Shown: positions 1 through 8,802, counted from the stretch's first letter. The stretch: 64,000 bases of DNA from Pseudoneobacillus sp042683745 (GCF_042683745.1 NZ_JBHUJX010000036.1:124001-188000), one strand, 5' to 3'. The notes: generated by a model not told the origin, from the letters alone. Translations and numbers: made by a program.

Positions 1-1585
1 CTTTCGTTCGTTCAGGGTTCTCTACGTCTAATACCTTATCCGCATTGTAGAAGCTATGGAAAGCAGAAGCTAATTCAAAAATATAATTCGTGATGCGGTG
101 CGGCACTCGTTTCTGCGCTGCTTCGCCTACTGCTTGTGGAAATTCACCTAATTTTTTCAAGACATCGATTTCTTTTTCTGTCTCAATTAAGGAGAAATTG
201 GCATTTAGGTCTGGGGCAAAGCCTTGCTCTTCCCCTTGGCGAAGTATGCTTGAGATTCTAGCATGTGCATATTGCGAATAGTAAACAGGGTTTTCATTGG
301 ACTGAGATACTGCCAAATCCAGGTCAAAATCCATATGTGTATCCGCACTTCTCATTGCAAAGAAGTAACGTACTGCATCCAGTCCGACTTCCTCGACTAA
401 ATCACGCATCGTTACAGCCTTACCTGTTCTCTTGCTCATCTTCATTTTCTCGCCGTTTTTATATAAATGAACGAGCTGAATAATTTCCACTTCAAGTGCG
501 TCACGATCATAGCCTAAAGCTTGAATCGCTGCCTTCATACGTGGAATATAGCCGTGGTGGTCTGCACCCCAAATATTGATTAATTTTTCAAAGCCACGTG
601 CAAGTTTATCTTGGTGGTAGGCAATATCCGGTGTTAAGTACGTATACGTACCGTCTTGCTTAATGAGGACGCGGTCTTTATCGTCACCTAGCTCCGTTGA
701 ACGGAACCAAGTTGCCCCACCTTCTTCAAAAATATGGCCATTCTCTTTTAAAGAGCTAAGGGCCTTATCAATTTTTCCATTGTGATAAAGGGATGTTTCC
801 GAATACCATACATCAAAACCAACACGGAAGTCCTCTAAATCCTTTTTAAGCTTAGCCATTTCATATTTTAAGCCGTACTCTCGGAAAAAGTCATAACGTT
901 CTTGTGCATCTACATGTACATATTTGTCACCAAATTCTTCTGCCAACGCCTTGCCGATTCCGACAATATCCTCACCATGGTACCCATCTTCTGGCATCGC
1001 TTTTTCAAGACCAAGAGCTTGGTAATAGCGAGCCTCCACAGATAAGGCTAAGTTATTGATTTGATTTCCAGCATCATTTATGTAGTACTCTCGGCTTACT
1101 TCATAGCCCGCTTTTGCTAAAATATTGCAAAGAGAGTCACCAACCGCCGCTCCACGAGCATGGCCAAGATGCAGGTCACCTGTTGGATTGGCCGATACAA
1201 ACTCAACTTGGATTTTTTGATTGTTTCCGACTGTTGTTTGTCCGTACTGATCCCCTGCTTCTAATACAGTTGGAATTAAATCCGTTAAGTACGTATTATT
1301 CATATAAAAATTAATGAAGCCAGGTCCAGCGATTTCCATTTTTTCAATCGATGCTTTTGATTGATCGAAATGTTCTACTAAAAGTTCTGCAATCATTTTC
1401 GGTGCCTTTTTCGCCACACGCGCTAATTGCATCGCCATATTGGTCGAATAATCTCCATGTGATTTATCCTTTGGGATTTCAAGGATCACATCTGGAATTT
1501 GGTCTTCTGTGGCAAGTTGTGCTTTTAATACAGCATTTTTTACTTCTTGCTTAAGCTTGTTTTGAACTTGCTGAGCGATGTTCAT
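1..1585 (-). CDS. argS: Arginyl-tRNA synthetase, C-terminus cut by the window edge
   Basis: Class I synthetase that charges tRNA-Arg in the cytoplasm. Reading leftward from the ATG at 1585 gives about 528 residues without a stop, against roughly 556 in the family, so only the last 25-30 residues (end of the anticodon-binding domain) are missing. Visible signatures are the HIGH-type HLGHARG near residue 135 and the KMSKRTGKA loop near residue 380, with the N-terminal additional domain before them. The start codon directly abuts the ywiB stop (TAG then ATG), so the two are cotranscribed and probably translationally coupled, as in B. subtilis. No T-box leader is seen upstream, since ywiB lies there. 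Confidence 0.97.
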   Translation of the reverse strand, partial: MNIAQQVQNKLKQEVKNAVLKAQLATEDQIPDVILEIPKDKSHGDYSTNMAMQLARVAKKAPKMIAELLVEHFDQSKASIEKMEIAGPGFINFYMNNTYLTDLIPTVLEAGDQYGQTTVGNNQKIQVEFVSANPTGDLHLGHARGAAVGDSLCNILAKAGYEVSREYYINDAGNQINNLALSVEARYYQALGLEKAMPEDGYHGEDIVGIGKALAEEFGDKYVHVDAQERYDFFREYGLKYEMAKLKKDLEDFRVGFDVWYSETSLYHNGKIDKALSSLKENGHIFEEGGATWFRSTELGDDKDRVLIKQDGTYTYLTPDIAYHQDKLARGFEKLINIWGADHHGYIPRMKAAIQALGYDRDALEVEIIQLVHLYKNGEKMKMSKRTGKAVTMRDLVEEVGLDAVRYFFAMRSADTHMDFDLDLAVSQSNENPVYYSQYAHARISSILRQGEEQGFAPDLNANFSLIETEKEIDVLKKLGEFPQAVGEAAQKRVPHRITNYIFELASAFHSFYNADKVLDVENPERTK

Positions 1586-2026
1586 CTACTTCTTATCCTC
1601 CTTGTATTTGATTTCCATATGATAGATTCCAGCCACATCCCCTTGCATCGTTAATTCATAGACAAGGTTAAGTACGCCTTCTTTTTCATTTGCCTGTCGG
1701 TGCTCTATTTTTTTCGTATCGGTCATTGCGTCCATTGAACCGTAAGGTGAATCATAGTGGCCTTTCATTTGGTACTGATTTTTAAAAGAGAGGCGCATAT
1801 TTAACGCTCCACTGCGAAGTATGACCGCCTCATCCGTCGAAAACTTCACCGTTGTTTTAACATGACCAACCTCTAAAACTTCCTCATAAAGAAGGTAGGT
1901 AGCCTGTCCCTTTTTATAATATCGACCAAAGGTAGTTAATTCAAAAGTTTCCTGCTCGTTCCCTTGAAGAATCGTTGTTCTTACGATTACCTTAACTGGT
2001 ACTTGTTCCGCTGCTTCACGTCCCAA
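1586..2026 (-). CDS. ywiB: YwiB, DUF1934 beta-barrel protein
   Basis: Small calycin-like beta-barrel protein of unknown function that usually precedes argS in Bacillus. A longer frame opens at 2080, but its first 18 codons run through a perfect 9-bp hairpin (2056-2081). The TTG at 2026, about 10 bases after an AAAGGA ribosome site, gives 146 residues, close to the usual length of about 140. The body alternates strands, and the VLRSGALNMRLSF segment resembles the conserved core of YwiB. No catalytic residues are evident. Confidence 0.8.
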   Translation of the reverse strand: MGREAAEQVPVKVIVRTTILQGNEQETFELTTFGRYYKKGQATYLLYEEVLEVGHVKTTVKFSTDEAVILRSGALNMRLSFKNQYQMKGHYDSPYGSMDAMTDTKKIEHRQANEKEGVLNLVYELTMQGDVAGIYHMEIKYKEDKK

Positions 2027-2055
2027 CGGCTTCACTTCCTTTAAAAGCAATAGAA

Positions 2056-2081
2056 GGTGACAGTAATGGAACACTGTCACC
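2056..2081 (-). terminator. Hairpin between speB and ywiB
   Basis: GGTGACAGT (2056-2064) pairs perfectly with ACTGTCACC (2073-2081), leaving an 8-base loop. On the minus strand the stem is followed by a pyrimidine-rich stretch ending in TTTT. It sits 12 bases after the speB stop, so it may attenuate readthrough into ywiB-argS. It also belongs with the GGTGTCAGG-type hairpin at 2992-3032. Confidence 0.55.
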
Positions 2082-2092
2082 CAGTTTATTTC

Positions 2093-2965
2093 TTATTTTA
2101 CCCAGCCTAAAATCATTTCTCGAATGAGCTTGCTAGCTGTGTTAGCTGTTTGTTCAGAGTTGTCATAGATTGGAGCCACTTCGACAAGGTCCGCACCAAC
2201 AACGTTTACTTCTGAGTGGGCAATTTCATGAATCGAAGCAAGTAGTTCTTTTGATGTGATTCCACCACAATCTACCGTCCCTGTCCCTGGTGCATGTGCA
2301 GGATCTAAAACGTCAATGTCAATGGTCACATAGACAGGACGACCTGCTAGTTTTGGTAGAATTTCTTTTAAAGGCTGATGGACATCAAATTTTGAAATGT
2401 GCATACCGACGCTTTTTGCCCATTCAAATTCTTCCTTCATTCCTGAACGAATGCCGAATGAATAGACATTTTTTGGTCCAATTAACTCAGCAATTTTACG
2501 AATCGGAGTGGAGTGGGACAATGGCTCTCCCTCGTAATTTTCACGAAGATCCGTGTGGGCATCCATGTGGATAATCGCTAAATCTGGATATTTTTTAAAC
2601 ACAGCTTTCATCACTGGCCAAGAAACTAAATGCTCGCCACCCATTCCAAGTGGGAACTTTCCATCTGCCAATACTTTATCGACAAATTCTTCAATAACGT
2701 CTAAGCTTTTTTGCGGATTCCCGAAAGGAAGAGGAATATCGCCAGCGTCAAAATATTTCACATCTTCTAGCTCACGGTCTAAATACGCACTGTATTCTTC
2801 AAGACCAATGGAAACTTCACGAATTCTCGTCGGACCAAAACGGGATCCAGGACGATAGCTCACGGTCCAATCCATTGGCATTCCGTACAATACAGCCTGA
2901 CTTTCTTCATAATTAGGATAGCTTTTAATAAATACATTGCCTGAATAGGCTTCATCGAAACGCAT
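2093..2965 (-). CDS. speB: Agmatinase
   Basis: Ureohydrolase converting agmatine to putrescine and urea in the cytoplasm. The 290 residues match the family, and the binuclear manganese motifs are all present: GGEH (109-112), DAHTD (135-139), and DIDVLDP with the PGTGT loop near 215-230. SpeB supplies putrescine to SpeE, which lies just upstream on the same strand 76 bases away, the same pairing as in B. subtilis. A small inverted repeat fills the gap between the two genes. Confidence 0.96.
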   Translation of the reverse strand: MRFDEAYSGNVFIKSYPNYEESQAVLYGMPMDWTVSYRPGSRFGPTRIREVSIGLEEYSAYLDRELEDVKYFDAGDIPLPFGNPQKSLDVIEEFVDKVLADGKFPLGMGGEHLVSWPVMKAVFKKYPDLAIIHMDAHTDLRENYEGEPLSHSTPIRKIAELIGPKNVYSFGIRSGMKEEFEWAKSVGMHISKFDVHQPLKEILPKLAGRPVYVTIDIDVLDPAHAPGTGTVDCGGITSKELLASIHEIAHSEVNVVGADLVEVAPIYDNSEQTANTASKLIREMILGWVK

Positions 2966-2991
2966 ATGGGTTCCCTCACTTTGCTTTACTG

Positions 2992-3032
2992 GGTGTCAGG
3001 CACCATGCAAATAGCGGATGATACCTGTCACC
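2992..3032. repeat. Short inverted repeat between speE and speB
   Basis: GGTGTCAGG (2992-3000) faces CCTGTCACC (3024-3032) with one central mismatch, and the left arm can also fold alone as GGTG-TCAGG-CACC. The sequence resembles the perfect hairpin after speB (2056-2081). It lies in the 76-base speE-speB gap and could modulate the ratio of the two products; that role is inferred. Confidence 0.5.
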
Positions 3033-3041
3033 TCCCAATTT

Positions 3042-3869
3042 TTATTTCAACAAATCTCCAACAAATTTCGGTAACACGAATGCTGCTTTGTGAAGCTCTT
3101 TTGTGTAATATTTCGTGTCAATTTCATGGAAACGATCTTCACTTACTTGAAGTGGATCATATTTTTTCGAACCTAATGTAAATGCCCACATTCCACTTGG
3201 ATACGTTGGGATATTGGCAATATAAAGAGTTGTAATTGGGAAGATTTCTTTTACATCCTTTTGAACATTGCGGATTAAATCTGCTTTAAACCAAGGGTTG
3301 TCTGATTGAGCAACGAAAATTCCGTCTTCTTTTAATGCTTTAGAGATTCCTGCATAGAAGCCTTTTGTAAATAAGTTTACAGCTGGTCCAACAGGCTCAG
3401 TGGAGTCAACCATAATAACGTCATATTTATTTTCACTTTGAGCGATATGCATGAAACCGTCATCCACTTGTACATCTACACGTGGATCTTCAAGCATTCC
3501 AGCGATAGAAGGTAAATATTTTTTTGAATACTCGATTACTTTTCCATCAATGTCTACTAGAGTAGCTTTTTTCACACTTGGGTGCTTTAATACTTCACGG
3601 ATAACTCCGCCATCTCCCCCACCAACAACTAATACATTTTCTGGATTTGGGTGAGTGAATAATGGAATGTGCGCTACCATTTCATGATAGACGAATTCAT
3701 CTTTTTCAGATGTCATAACCATGTCATCAAGAAGAAGCATATTGCCCCATTCTTCTGTTTCCACCATATCTAATTTTTGAAAATCCGTTTGCTCTGTATG
3801 TAAAGTTTTGTTCACTTTCATTGTGATACCGAAATTTTCTGTTTGCTTTTCTGTAAACCAAAGACCCAT
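3042..3869 (-). CDS. speE: Spermidine synthase (polyamine aminopropyltransferase)
   Basis: Transfers the aminopropyl group of decarboxylated S-adenosylmethionine to putrescine, giving spermidine and methylthioadenosine. At 275 residues it is full length. It shows the small N-terminal beta domain, YHEM (61-64), the nucleotide-binding loop GGGDGG (83-88), VDIDGKVIE at the end of strand 2, and the catalytic loop DSTEPVGPA. It is the first gene of the speE-speB unit and is transcribed away from the penicillin-binding protein gene. Confidence 0.96.
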   Translation of the reverse strand: MGLWFTEKQTENFGITMKVNKTLHTEQTDFQKLDMVETEEWGNMLLLDDMVMTSEKDEFVYHEMVAHIPLFTHPNPENVLVVGGGDGGVIREVLKHPSVKKATLVDIDGKVIEYSKKYLPSIAGMLEDPRVDVQVDDGFMHIAQSENKYDVIMVDSTEPVGPAVNLFTKGFYAGISKALKEDGIFVAQSDNPWFKADLIRNVQKDVKEIFPITTLYIANIPTYPSGMWAFTLGSKKYDPLQVSEDRFHEIDTKYYTKELHKAAFVLPKFVGDLLK

Positions 3870-4231
3870 AATCTGATCTTCCTTTCTATTTTCAATTTAT
3901 ATTCTAAAACGTTTTCTATCATTAACCATTAATATTTCCCTATTAACTTAAATACAAACACGATAAAAAGTATAGAGGAATCTAGCAAAAATACAAGAAA
4001 AATTTGTTTTTTTCAAGGTAAATGTTTAAAATCCTTCCATTTTTTTCATACTAATACTATCTAAGCTTCACCACACCAACGTAGTGGGGGTCAGTCCCCC
4101 GCCACGTTAACGCATTAAACCAATGGGGGACTGACCCCCATTGCGTTAACGCGGTAAACCAGCGGGGGACTGACCCCCAGCGCTGTAAAGTGGTAAAGCA
4201 ACTATGAATTGATGATATGGTGGTGAATGGT
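3870..4231. other. Divergent intergenic region speE/pbpG
   Basis: This 362-base region must carry the leftward speE promoter and the rightward pbpG promoter. The first 200 bases are A+T-rich, without a clear -35/-10 pair I would defend. The right part holds the triple GGGGG/CCCCC hairpin repeat listed separately, ending 50-60 bases before the pbpG start. No RNA gene is recognised. Confidence 0.6.
4085..4185. repeat. Three GGGGG/CCCCC hairpins at 39-bp spacing
   Basis: Three palindromic units are centred at about 4093, 4132 and 4171, an exact 39-bp period. Unit 1 has loop TCAGT. Units 2 and 3 have the complementary loop ACTGA. Unit 2 is longest, CAATGGGGG (4121-4129) pairing with CCCCCATTG (4135-4143). 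Spacers of the form TAACGC-N-TAAAC separate the units. The block lies just upstream of pbpG. It looks like a dispersed palindromic element; no function is known to me. Confidence 0.75.
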
Positions 4232-6298
4232 ATGGAGCTGATGACGGATCAGCGGTTTCGGAAGACGTTGAAGTATTTGCGTGCTTTGTTTTTTATTAGT
4301 TTAATTGGTATATCCTTGTCGTTCCTGTTTATCGCTGGTGTCTTGATTTATGCCAAGATACTTGGCCCACCACCGATTGCTGTTCCACAATCGACTCTTT
4401 ATTATTCCGCCGATGGATCAATTATCGGAGAAAGCAATAACGGTCAAAAGCGTTATTGGGTTTCAATTGACAAAATCGCTGAACCAGTGATTCAGGCGAC
4501 CGTAGCGGTTGAGGATCGAAAATTCTTCAATCATAACGGCTTTGATTATAAGAGGATTGCAGGAGCGGTACTTGCGGATATAAAAGCCCGAGCTAAAGTA
4601 CAAGGGGCTAGCACAATTACTCAGCAATATGCTCGTAACCTATATCTCGTTCATGATAAAACATGGAAACGAAAATTAATGGAAGCCTTCTATACGATAC
4701 GCCTTGAAATGAATTATTCGAAAAAAGAGATTTTAGAAGGTTATTTAAACACCATCTACTATGGCCATGCGGCCTACGGAATTCAAGCAGCCAGCCAATA
4801 TTATTTTGGAAAAAACGCCGATGAATTATCCATTGCAGAAGCTGCCCTACTAACAGGTGTACCAAAAGGTCCAGGCATTTACTCACCCTTTAATTCATTA
4901 GAAAAATCAAAAAAACGTCAAGCCATCATTTTGCAAACGATGGTACAAAACGGCTATATCGACAAAGCGACTGCAAAAGCAGCAGAAGTTGAACCACTTC
5001 AATTTATTGGAAAATATCCACATTCTAAAAAAGAAATTGCACCTTATTACCAGGATGCCGTTCGGAACGTCCTTAAAAACAAGTTGAACTTAGATGATCG
5101 CATTATTGCCTTAGGTGGATTAAAGGTTTATACGACATTAGATACGAACCAACAGAAAATAGCTGAGCAAACGGTGTCCAAAATGATCGCAAAGGATTCC
5201 GAAATCGAAGTGGCACTCGTTTCAATGAATCCTAAAAATGGCTATGTCAAATCAATGGTTGGCGGACGCGATTATGAGAAAAGTCCATTTAACCGAGCTG
5301 TCCAAGCTGTCCGTCAGCCCGGCTCAACTGTAAAACCGTTATTGTTTTATGCAGCACTTGAACAAGGCTTCACCCCATCAACGATGATGCGTAGTGAGCC
5401 AACGACATTCAAATTTCAAGATAATCAGCCTGACTATTCACCACATAACTTTAATAGCCAATATGCGAATGGTGAAATCTCACTTGCTCAAGCTCTTGCG
5501 CTCTCCGATAATGTCATTGCAGTGAAAACGCATTTATTTTTAGGTGAAGAAGTGTTAATTGACACCGTAAAGAAATTCGGGATTACTTCAAAAATGGCCA
5601 AAGTTCCATCACTAGCTCTTGGAACATCGGGTGTTCGTGTGATCGAAATGGCCAATGCATATAGCCATTTTGCAAATGGCGGAAAAAAAGTAGAGCCTGT
5701 CTTTATTACTCGTGTGGAAAACCATCATGGAGATGTCATTTACGAGGAAAAGTCCAAGCATGAAACAATCCTACGTCCTGAAGAAGCTTATGTCATGACA
5801 CAAATGCTGACAGGAATTTTCGACCCTAAGCTTAATGGGTATGCAACTGTTACTGGAAGCACTGTTGTGAAAAATATGACACGTCCCTATGCGGGAAAAT
5901 CCGGAACAACAGAAACGGATAGCTGGATGGTTGGTTATTCGCCTCAGCTCGTTTCGGCTGTTTGGACTGGATATGATAAAGGCAAACCGATTGACTTAAC
6001 TGCTGAAAAAATGTACGCAAAAAACATTTGGATTCATTTCATGGAAGATTCTCTTAAAAATGAGCCCATTCGAAACTTTAAGTCACCTAAAGAGGGTGTA
6101 GTAGGAGTCTATGTAAATCCAACAAACGGTAAGTTAGCCACTAAAGATTGTCCAGTGAAACGATTTACATACTTCGTAACTGGAACCGAACCAACTGAAT
6201 ATTGTACTGACCACTTAAACCAATCCGAACTCGATCATAAGAAAAAACCTGATAAAACGCAGAAAACACCGTGGTATAAGAGGATCTGGGGATTATAG
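4232..6298 (+). CDS. pbpG: Bifunctional class A penicillin-binding protein (PBP2d/PbpG type)
   Basis: Polymerises glycan strands and crosslinks peptides outside the membrane. After an N-terminal membrane anchor (about residues 18-42) comes a GT51 glycosyltransferase domain with EDRKFF and the STITQQYARN motif. A transpeptidase domain follows with GSTVKP (nucleophile Ser near 365), SDN, and KSGTTETD. The frame extends to 4217, but GGTGGTGA at 4219-4226 places the ATG at 4232 well; this gives 688 residues. Location opposite speE matches B. subtilis pbpG (ywhE), which is expressed in the forespore and acts in spore peptidoglycan; forespore control here is inferred from the orthologue. Confidence 0.93.
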   Translation: MELMTDQRFRKTLKYLRALFFISLIGISLSFLFIAGVLIYAKILGPPPIAVPQSTLYYSADGSIIGESNNGQKRYWVSIDKIAEPVIQATVAVEDRKFFNHNGFDYKRIAGAVLADIKARAKVQGASTITQQYARNLYLVHDKTWKRKLMEAFYTIRLEMNYSKKEILEGYLNTIYYGHAAYGIQAASQYYFGKNADELSIAEAALLTGVPKGPGIYSPFNSLEKSKKRQAIILQTMVQNGYIDKATAKAAEVEPLQFIGKYPHSKKEIAPYYQDAVRNVLKNKLNLDDRIIALGGLKVYTTLDTNQQKIAEQTVSKMIAKDSEIEVALVSMNPKNGYVKSMVGGRDYEKSPFNRAVQAVRQPGSTVKPLLFYAALEQGFTPSTMMRSEPTTFKFQDNQPDYSPHNFNSQYANGEISLAQALALSDNVIAVKTHLFLGEEVLIDTVKKFGITSKMAKVPSLALGTSGVRVIEMANAYSHFANGGKKVEPVFITRVENHHGDVIYEEKSKHETILRPEEAYVMTQMLTGIFDPKLNGYATVTGSTVVKNMTRPYAGKSGTTETDSWMVGYSPQLVSAVWTGYDKGKPIDLTAEKMYAKNIWIHFMEDSLKNEPIRNFKSPKEGVVGVYVNPTNGKLATKDCPVKRFTYFVTGTEPTEYCTDHLNQSELDHKKKPDKTQKTPWYKRIWGL

Positions 6299-6506
6299 AA
6301 AAGCGGAAGCGCTCTTGTAAGCCCCGATAAAGAAGACTGGTCGATTGGCGAGAGTAGCAAAGCCAGAGACCTAGTTGCACTTATGCAAACCGTTCTTTGG
6401 TTTGCCAAGCAAAGCTTGCCCACCAAGAAAGTCGTTCTTTGACTTTTTGGGTGGCGAACATTTGACCTCGAGGGGCTAGGCGCTGGAGCTAGACAATTTT
6501 CGAAGT
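6299..6506 (+). repeat. Dispersed stem-loop repeat, copy 1
   Basis: Starts at the base after the pbpG stop codon with AAAAGCGGAAGCG and ends with GAGCTAGACAATTTTCGAAG. The outer arms (GCGGAAGCGC and AGCCCC against GGGGCT and GCGCTGGAGCT) can pair. Inside are two hairpins with the same loop GTTCTTT: GCAAACC/GGTTTGC (6385-6405) and AAAGTC/GACTTT (6428-6446). Open frames through it are not coding. It is the long form of the family found at eight places in this window. Confidence 0.9.
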
Positions 6507-6540
6507 CTAGAAAAATTAAATTTTTTTAATTTCAAAATGA

Positions 6541-6568
6541 AAAACCTCGGGAAAAATCCCGAGGTTTT
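6541..6568. terminator. Bidirectional terminator between pbpG and ywhD
   Basis: AAAACCTCGGG (6541-6551) pairs perfectly with CCCGAGGTTTT (6558-6568) around a 6-base loop, with T-runs on either side. It lies between two converging genes and can serve both. The remaining bases up to 6685 are A+T-rich and hold nothing else I recognise. Confidence 0.85.
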
Positions 6569-6685
6569 TCGTGTCCTAGTTCTACATGTACTCTTAAAGT
6601 CCACGCTGATAATAATTTTACTTTTTTTTAGAACAATCAGCAAGTACTTATATTTTTCTACAAAAATATTTCACAATTACAATTA

Positions 6686-7195
6686 TTATTCTACATTTAA
6701 TGAATTTTTCAAATCTTCAGAAGAGTGGTTCCAAAATTCTTCATTATGGCTTTTCAAAAATGTTGCTAAAATCTTTTTAGACTCATTGTCCATATGTTCT
6801 ACAATAATTTTTCGTTTAATGGACTTATCCAAATAGTTGACATGCTCAGGTAATGACTTGTATCCCCTGCGGATTTCACGGTCCACCGTCATCTCACATG
6901 CCGTAACTCCCGCATAATATGGTCCCTCAGCCTTCCGGTCAATCGTTACCCATACAAGCCAATACAGTTTTCCATTCGGAACTTGGGCTTTATCTGCAAG
7001 AAATTTAATTCCCTTTTCCACATCACTTCGCGCATGCATCGCACCAATTTCAATCGAAGCCGTTCCTGATTCTACATCAATAATAACAGGTGAAACATTA
7101 TTTAAACTCAACGCTCCTACACCAAAACCACCGTGGCCATCTGTCGAGTCATTTTTAATAATATTAAAGCCTACTTTTTTCTTTTTCTCTTCCAT
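6686..7195 (-). CDS. ywhD: YwhD family protein
   Basis: Conserved Bacillus protein of unknown function, 169 residues, recognised by its GFNIIKNDSTDGHGGFGVGA opening and its place next to ywhC. It has no signal peptide or membrane segment; the sequence is mixed alpha/beta with a lysine-rich start (MEEKKKKV). It lies 20 bases downstream of the site-2 protease gene on the same strand, so the two are probably cotranscribed. An AAAGGAG ribosome site supports the ATG at 7195. Confidence 0.85.
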   Translation of the reverse strand: MEEKKKKVGFNIIKNDSTDGHGGFGVGALSLNNVSPVIIDVESGTASIEIGAMHARSDVEKGIKFLADKAQVPNGKLYWLVWVTIDRKAEGPYYAGVTACEMTVDREIRRGYKSLPEHVNYLDKSIKRKIIVEHMDNESKKILATFLKSHNEEFWNHSSEDLKNSLNVE

Positions 7196-7215
7196 TTTGG
7201 AAAAACTCCTTTCAT

Positions 7216-7869
7216 TTAAGGTCTGAATATCTGATAGAAAAACTCGTTTAAACTACCAGCAAGAGCTGGAATGATCGTTTGAAAAATTGGATGTATCGTA
7301 TATTGATCTAACGGGGTCAAAACAAGAATTAAAAAGATCAAGGACCCGTATGCTTCAAATTGAGTCATTTTAGCCCGAATGTCATTAGGTGCTAAATCCT
7401 CGATAATCCGGTACCCATCCAGTGGTGGAATCGGAAGTAGATTAAACACGAATAAAACTAGATTCAATTCGATAAACACTTGAAAGAATTCTGGCAAAAA
7501 CGATGGCATAGTGACTCCTGTTGAAAGAAGTAAATACCAAACTAAATATCCGATACAAGCCATAATCAGATTACTAATTGGTCCCGCTACGGATACAAGA
7601 ATTCCGGCAAGACGTGGGTTTTTAAAGAAAAAACGATTGACTGGAACGGGACGTGCCCATCCAAAGCCAACGATAAAGATTAATAAGGTTCCAATTGGAT
7701 CCAAATGCTGGATCGGATTTAACGTAAGCCTGCCTTGTCGCTTAGCCGTCTCATCGCCAAATTTATAGGCAACAAACGCGTGTGCAAATTCATGGATCGT
7801 AAAAGCGATGATGAGTGTAATCGCAACAAAAGGTATCCTTGATAATGGATAAGCAAGAAATTGTTCCAC
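7216..7869 (-). CDS. ywhC: Site-2 protease family membrane metalloprotease (peptidase M50, YwhC)
   Basis: Integral membrane zinc protease of the compact M50 group, 217 residues with about five to six membrane segments. The zinc site is HEFAH at 26-30, and the second half carries NLLPIPPLDG (about 143-152), which supplies the third ligand Asp. Family members cut within membranes, releasing regulators or clearing signal peptides; the substrate of this short form is not known. It precedes ywhD on the same strand. Confidence 0.9.
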   Translation of the reverse strand: MEQFLAYPLSRIPFVAITLIIAFTIHEFAHAFVAYKFGDETAKRQGRLTLNPIQHLDPIGTLLIFIVGFGWARPVPVNRFFFKNPRLAGILVSVAGPISNLIMACIGYLVWYLLLSTGVTMPSFLPEFFQVFIELNLVLFVFNLLPIPPLDGYRIIEDLAPNDIRAKMTQFEAYGSLIFLILVLTPLDQYTIHPIFQTIIPALAGSLNEFFYQIFRP

Positions 7870-8025
7870 TTCTTTCGCTCCTTTTCGTACATCTTCCTTG
7901 TGTCAAGTATACATGAAAGCAGAAGGAAATGAAATTTCTGTGAATGCCAAAGCTTATAACCTTGCATTCTCCATAAAGATATGAAAAACTACAAACAGAA
8001 ATGTCCAAACATAGGAGGAAAAGAA

Positions 8026-8211
8026 ATGCCATACGTAACAGTAAAAATGCTTGAGGGTCGCACCGAAGAACAGAAAAAAGCACTTGCTGAAAAAGTAACT
8101 GCTGCAGTTAGCGAAACAACAGGTGCACCGGCAGATAAAATCGTCGTCTTCATCGAAGAAATGTCAAAAAACCACTACGCAGTTGGTGGTAAACGATTAA
8201 GTGATGAATAG
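8026..8211 (+). CDS. ywhB: 4-oxalocrotonate tautomerase family enzyme (YwhB)
   Basis: A 61-residue member of the tautomerase superfamily, which forms hexamers or dimers and uses the N-terminal proline as general base. The ATG at 8026 follows an ideal ATAGGAGG site and places Pro directly after Met (MPYVTVKMLEG), as the mechanism requires. A frame from 7981 adds an implausible extension. B. subtilis YwhB isomerises 2-hydroxymuconate in vitro, but its physiological role is unclear. Two dispersed repeats begin immediately after its stop. Confidence 0.92.
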   Translation: MPYVTVKMLEGRTEEQKKALAEKVTAAVSETTGAPADKIVVFIEEMSKNHYAVGGKRLSDE

Positions 8212-8481
8212 AAAAGCGGAAGCGGCTTGCTCAGCCCCGATAAAGAAGACTGGTCGATTGGCGAGAGAAGCGAAGACAGAGGCCTAGTCGCACTTATGCA
8301 AACCGTTTTTTGGTTTGCCAAGCAAATGCTTCGACAACCAGAAAGTCGTTCTTTGACTTTTTGGATGTCGAAGCATTTGACCTCGAGGGGCTAGCCGCTG
8401 GAGCTGGACATTTAGAAAAGCGGTCGACAAAAATACGACGTCCTGTCGCATTGTCGACACTAGGACATCCTGTCCGTCGGA
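8212..8481 (+). repeat. Dispersed stem-loop repeat, copy 2 (first of a tandem pair)
   Basis: Begins at the ywhB stop with AAAAGCGGAAGCGG. It contains GCAAACC/GGTTTGC and then a long hairpin running from CAAATGCTTCGACA through AAAGTC-GTTCTTT-GACTTT to TGTCGAAGCATTTG, about 25 bp. A trailing module carries GTCGACAAAAATACGACG and GTCCGTCGG. A near-identical copy follows directly. The whole 8212-8785 gap between ywhB and ywgA is made of these repeats plus a terminator. Confidence 0.9.
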
Positions 8482-8770
8482 AGCGGCTTGCTCAGCCCCG
8501 ATAAAGAAGACTGGTCGATTGGCGAGAGAAGCGAAGACAGAGGCCTAGTCGCACTTATGCAAACCGTTTTTTGGTTTGCCAAGCAAATGCTTCGACAACC
8601 AGAAAGTCGTTCTTTGACTTTTTGGATATCGAACATTTGACCTCGAGGGGCTAGCCGCTGGAGCTGGACATTTAGAAAAGCGGTCGACAAAAACGCGACG
8701 TCCTGTCGCATTGTCGACACTAGTACTTCCTGTACGTCGGAGCTTAGACGCTTTCGCTGGACAACTAGTA
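8482..8770 (+). repeat. Dispersed stem-loop repeat, copy 3 (second of a tandem pair)
   Basis: AGCGGCTTGC at 8221 recurs at 8482, so copies 2 and 3 are a head-to-tail duplication with a 261-bp period. They differ at few positions, for example GATGTCGAAGC against GATATCGAAC in the long hairpin. The second copy ends with a different tail, CGGAGCTTAGACGCTTTCG, next to the terminator. Confidence 0.9.
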
Positions 8771-8802
8771 AAGCTAAGCCCCTTTTCAATGGAGCTTAGC
8801 TT
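8771..8802. terminator. Hairpin at the 3' end of ywgA
   Basis: AAGCTAAGC (8771-8779) pairs with GCTTAGCTT (8794-8802). The T-run is on the plus-strand side (TTTTTCTC), while on the minus strand the stem overlaps the ywgA stop codon and is followed by a weak U tract. It can stop rightward readthrough from the repeats and mark the ywgA end. Confidence 0.5.

Noticed and set aside
1..1585. T-box leader for argS
   Set aside because: argS follows ywiB with no gap, and no T-box sequence was seen upstream in the operon.
2027..2080. 18-codon extension of ywiB
   Set aside because: It translates the intergenic hairpin; the TTG at 2026 has the ribosome site and gives the family length.
6235..6426. Minus-strand frame through repeat copy 1 whose peptide resembles one through copy 3 (8460-8789)
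   Set aside because: The likeness comes from the repeat being copied; the frames lack ribosome sites and run antisense into other genes' ends.
8212..8770. Insertion sequence remnant
   Set aside because: No transposase-like frame and no target duplication are visible; the sequence is hairpins only.
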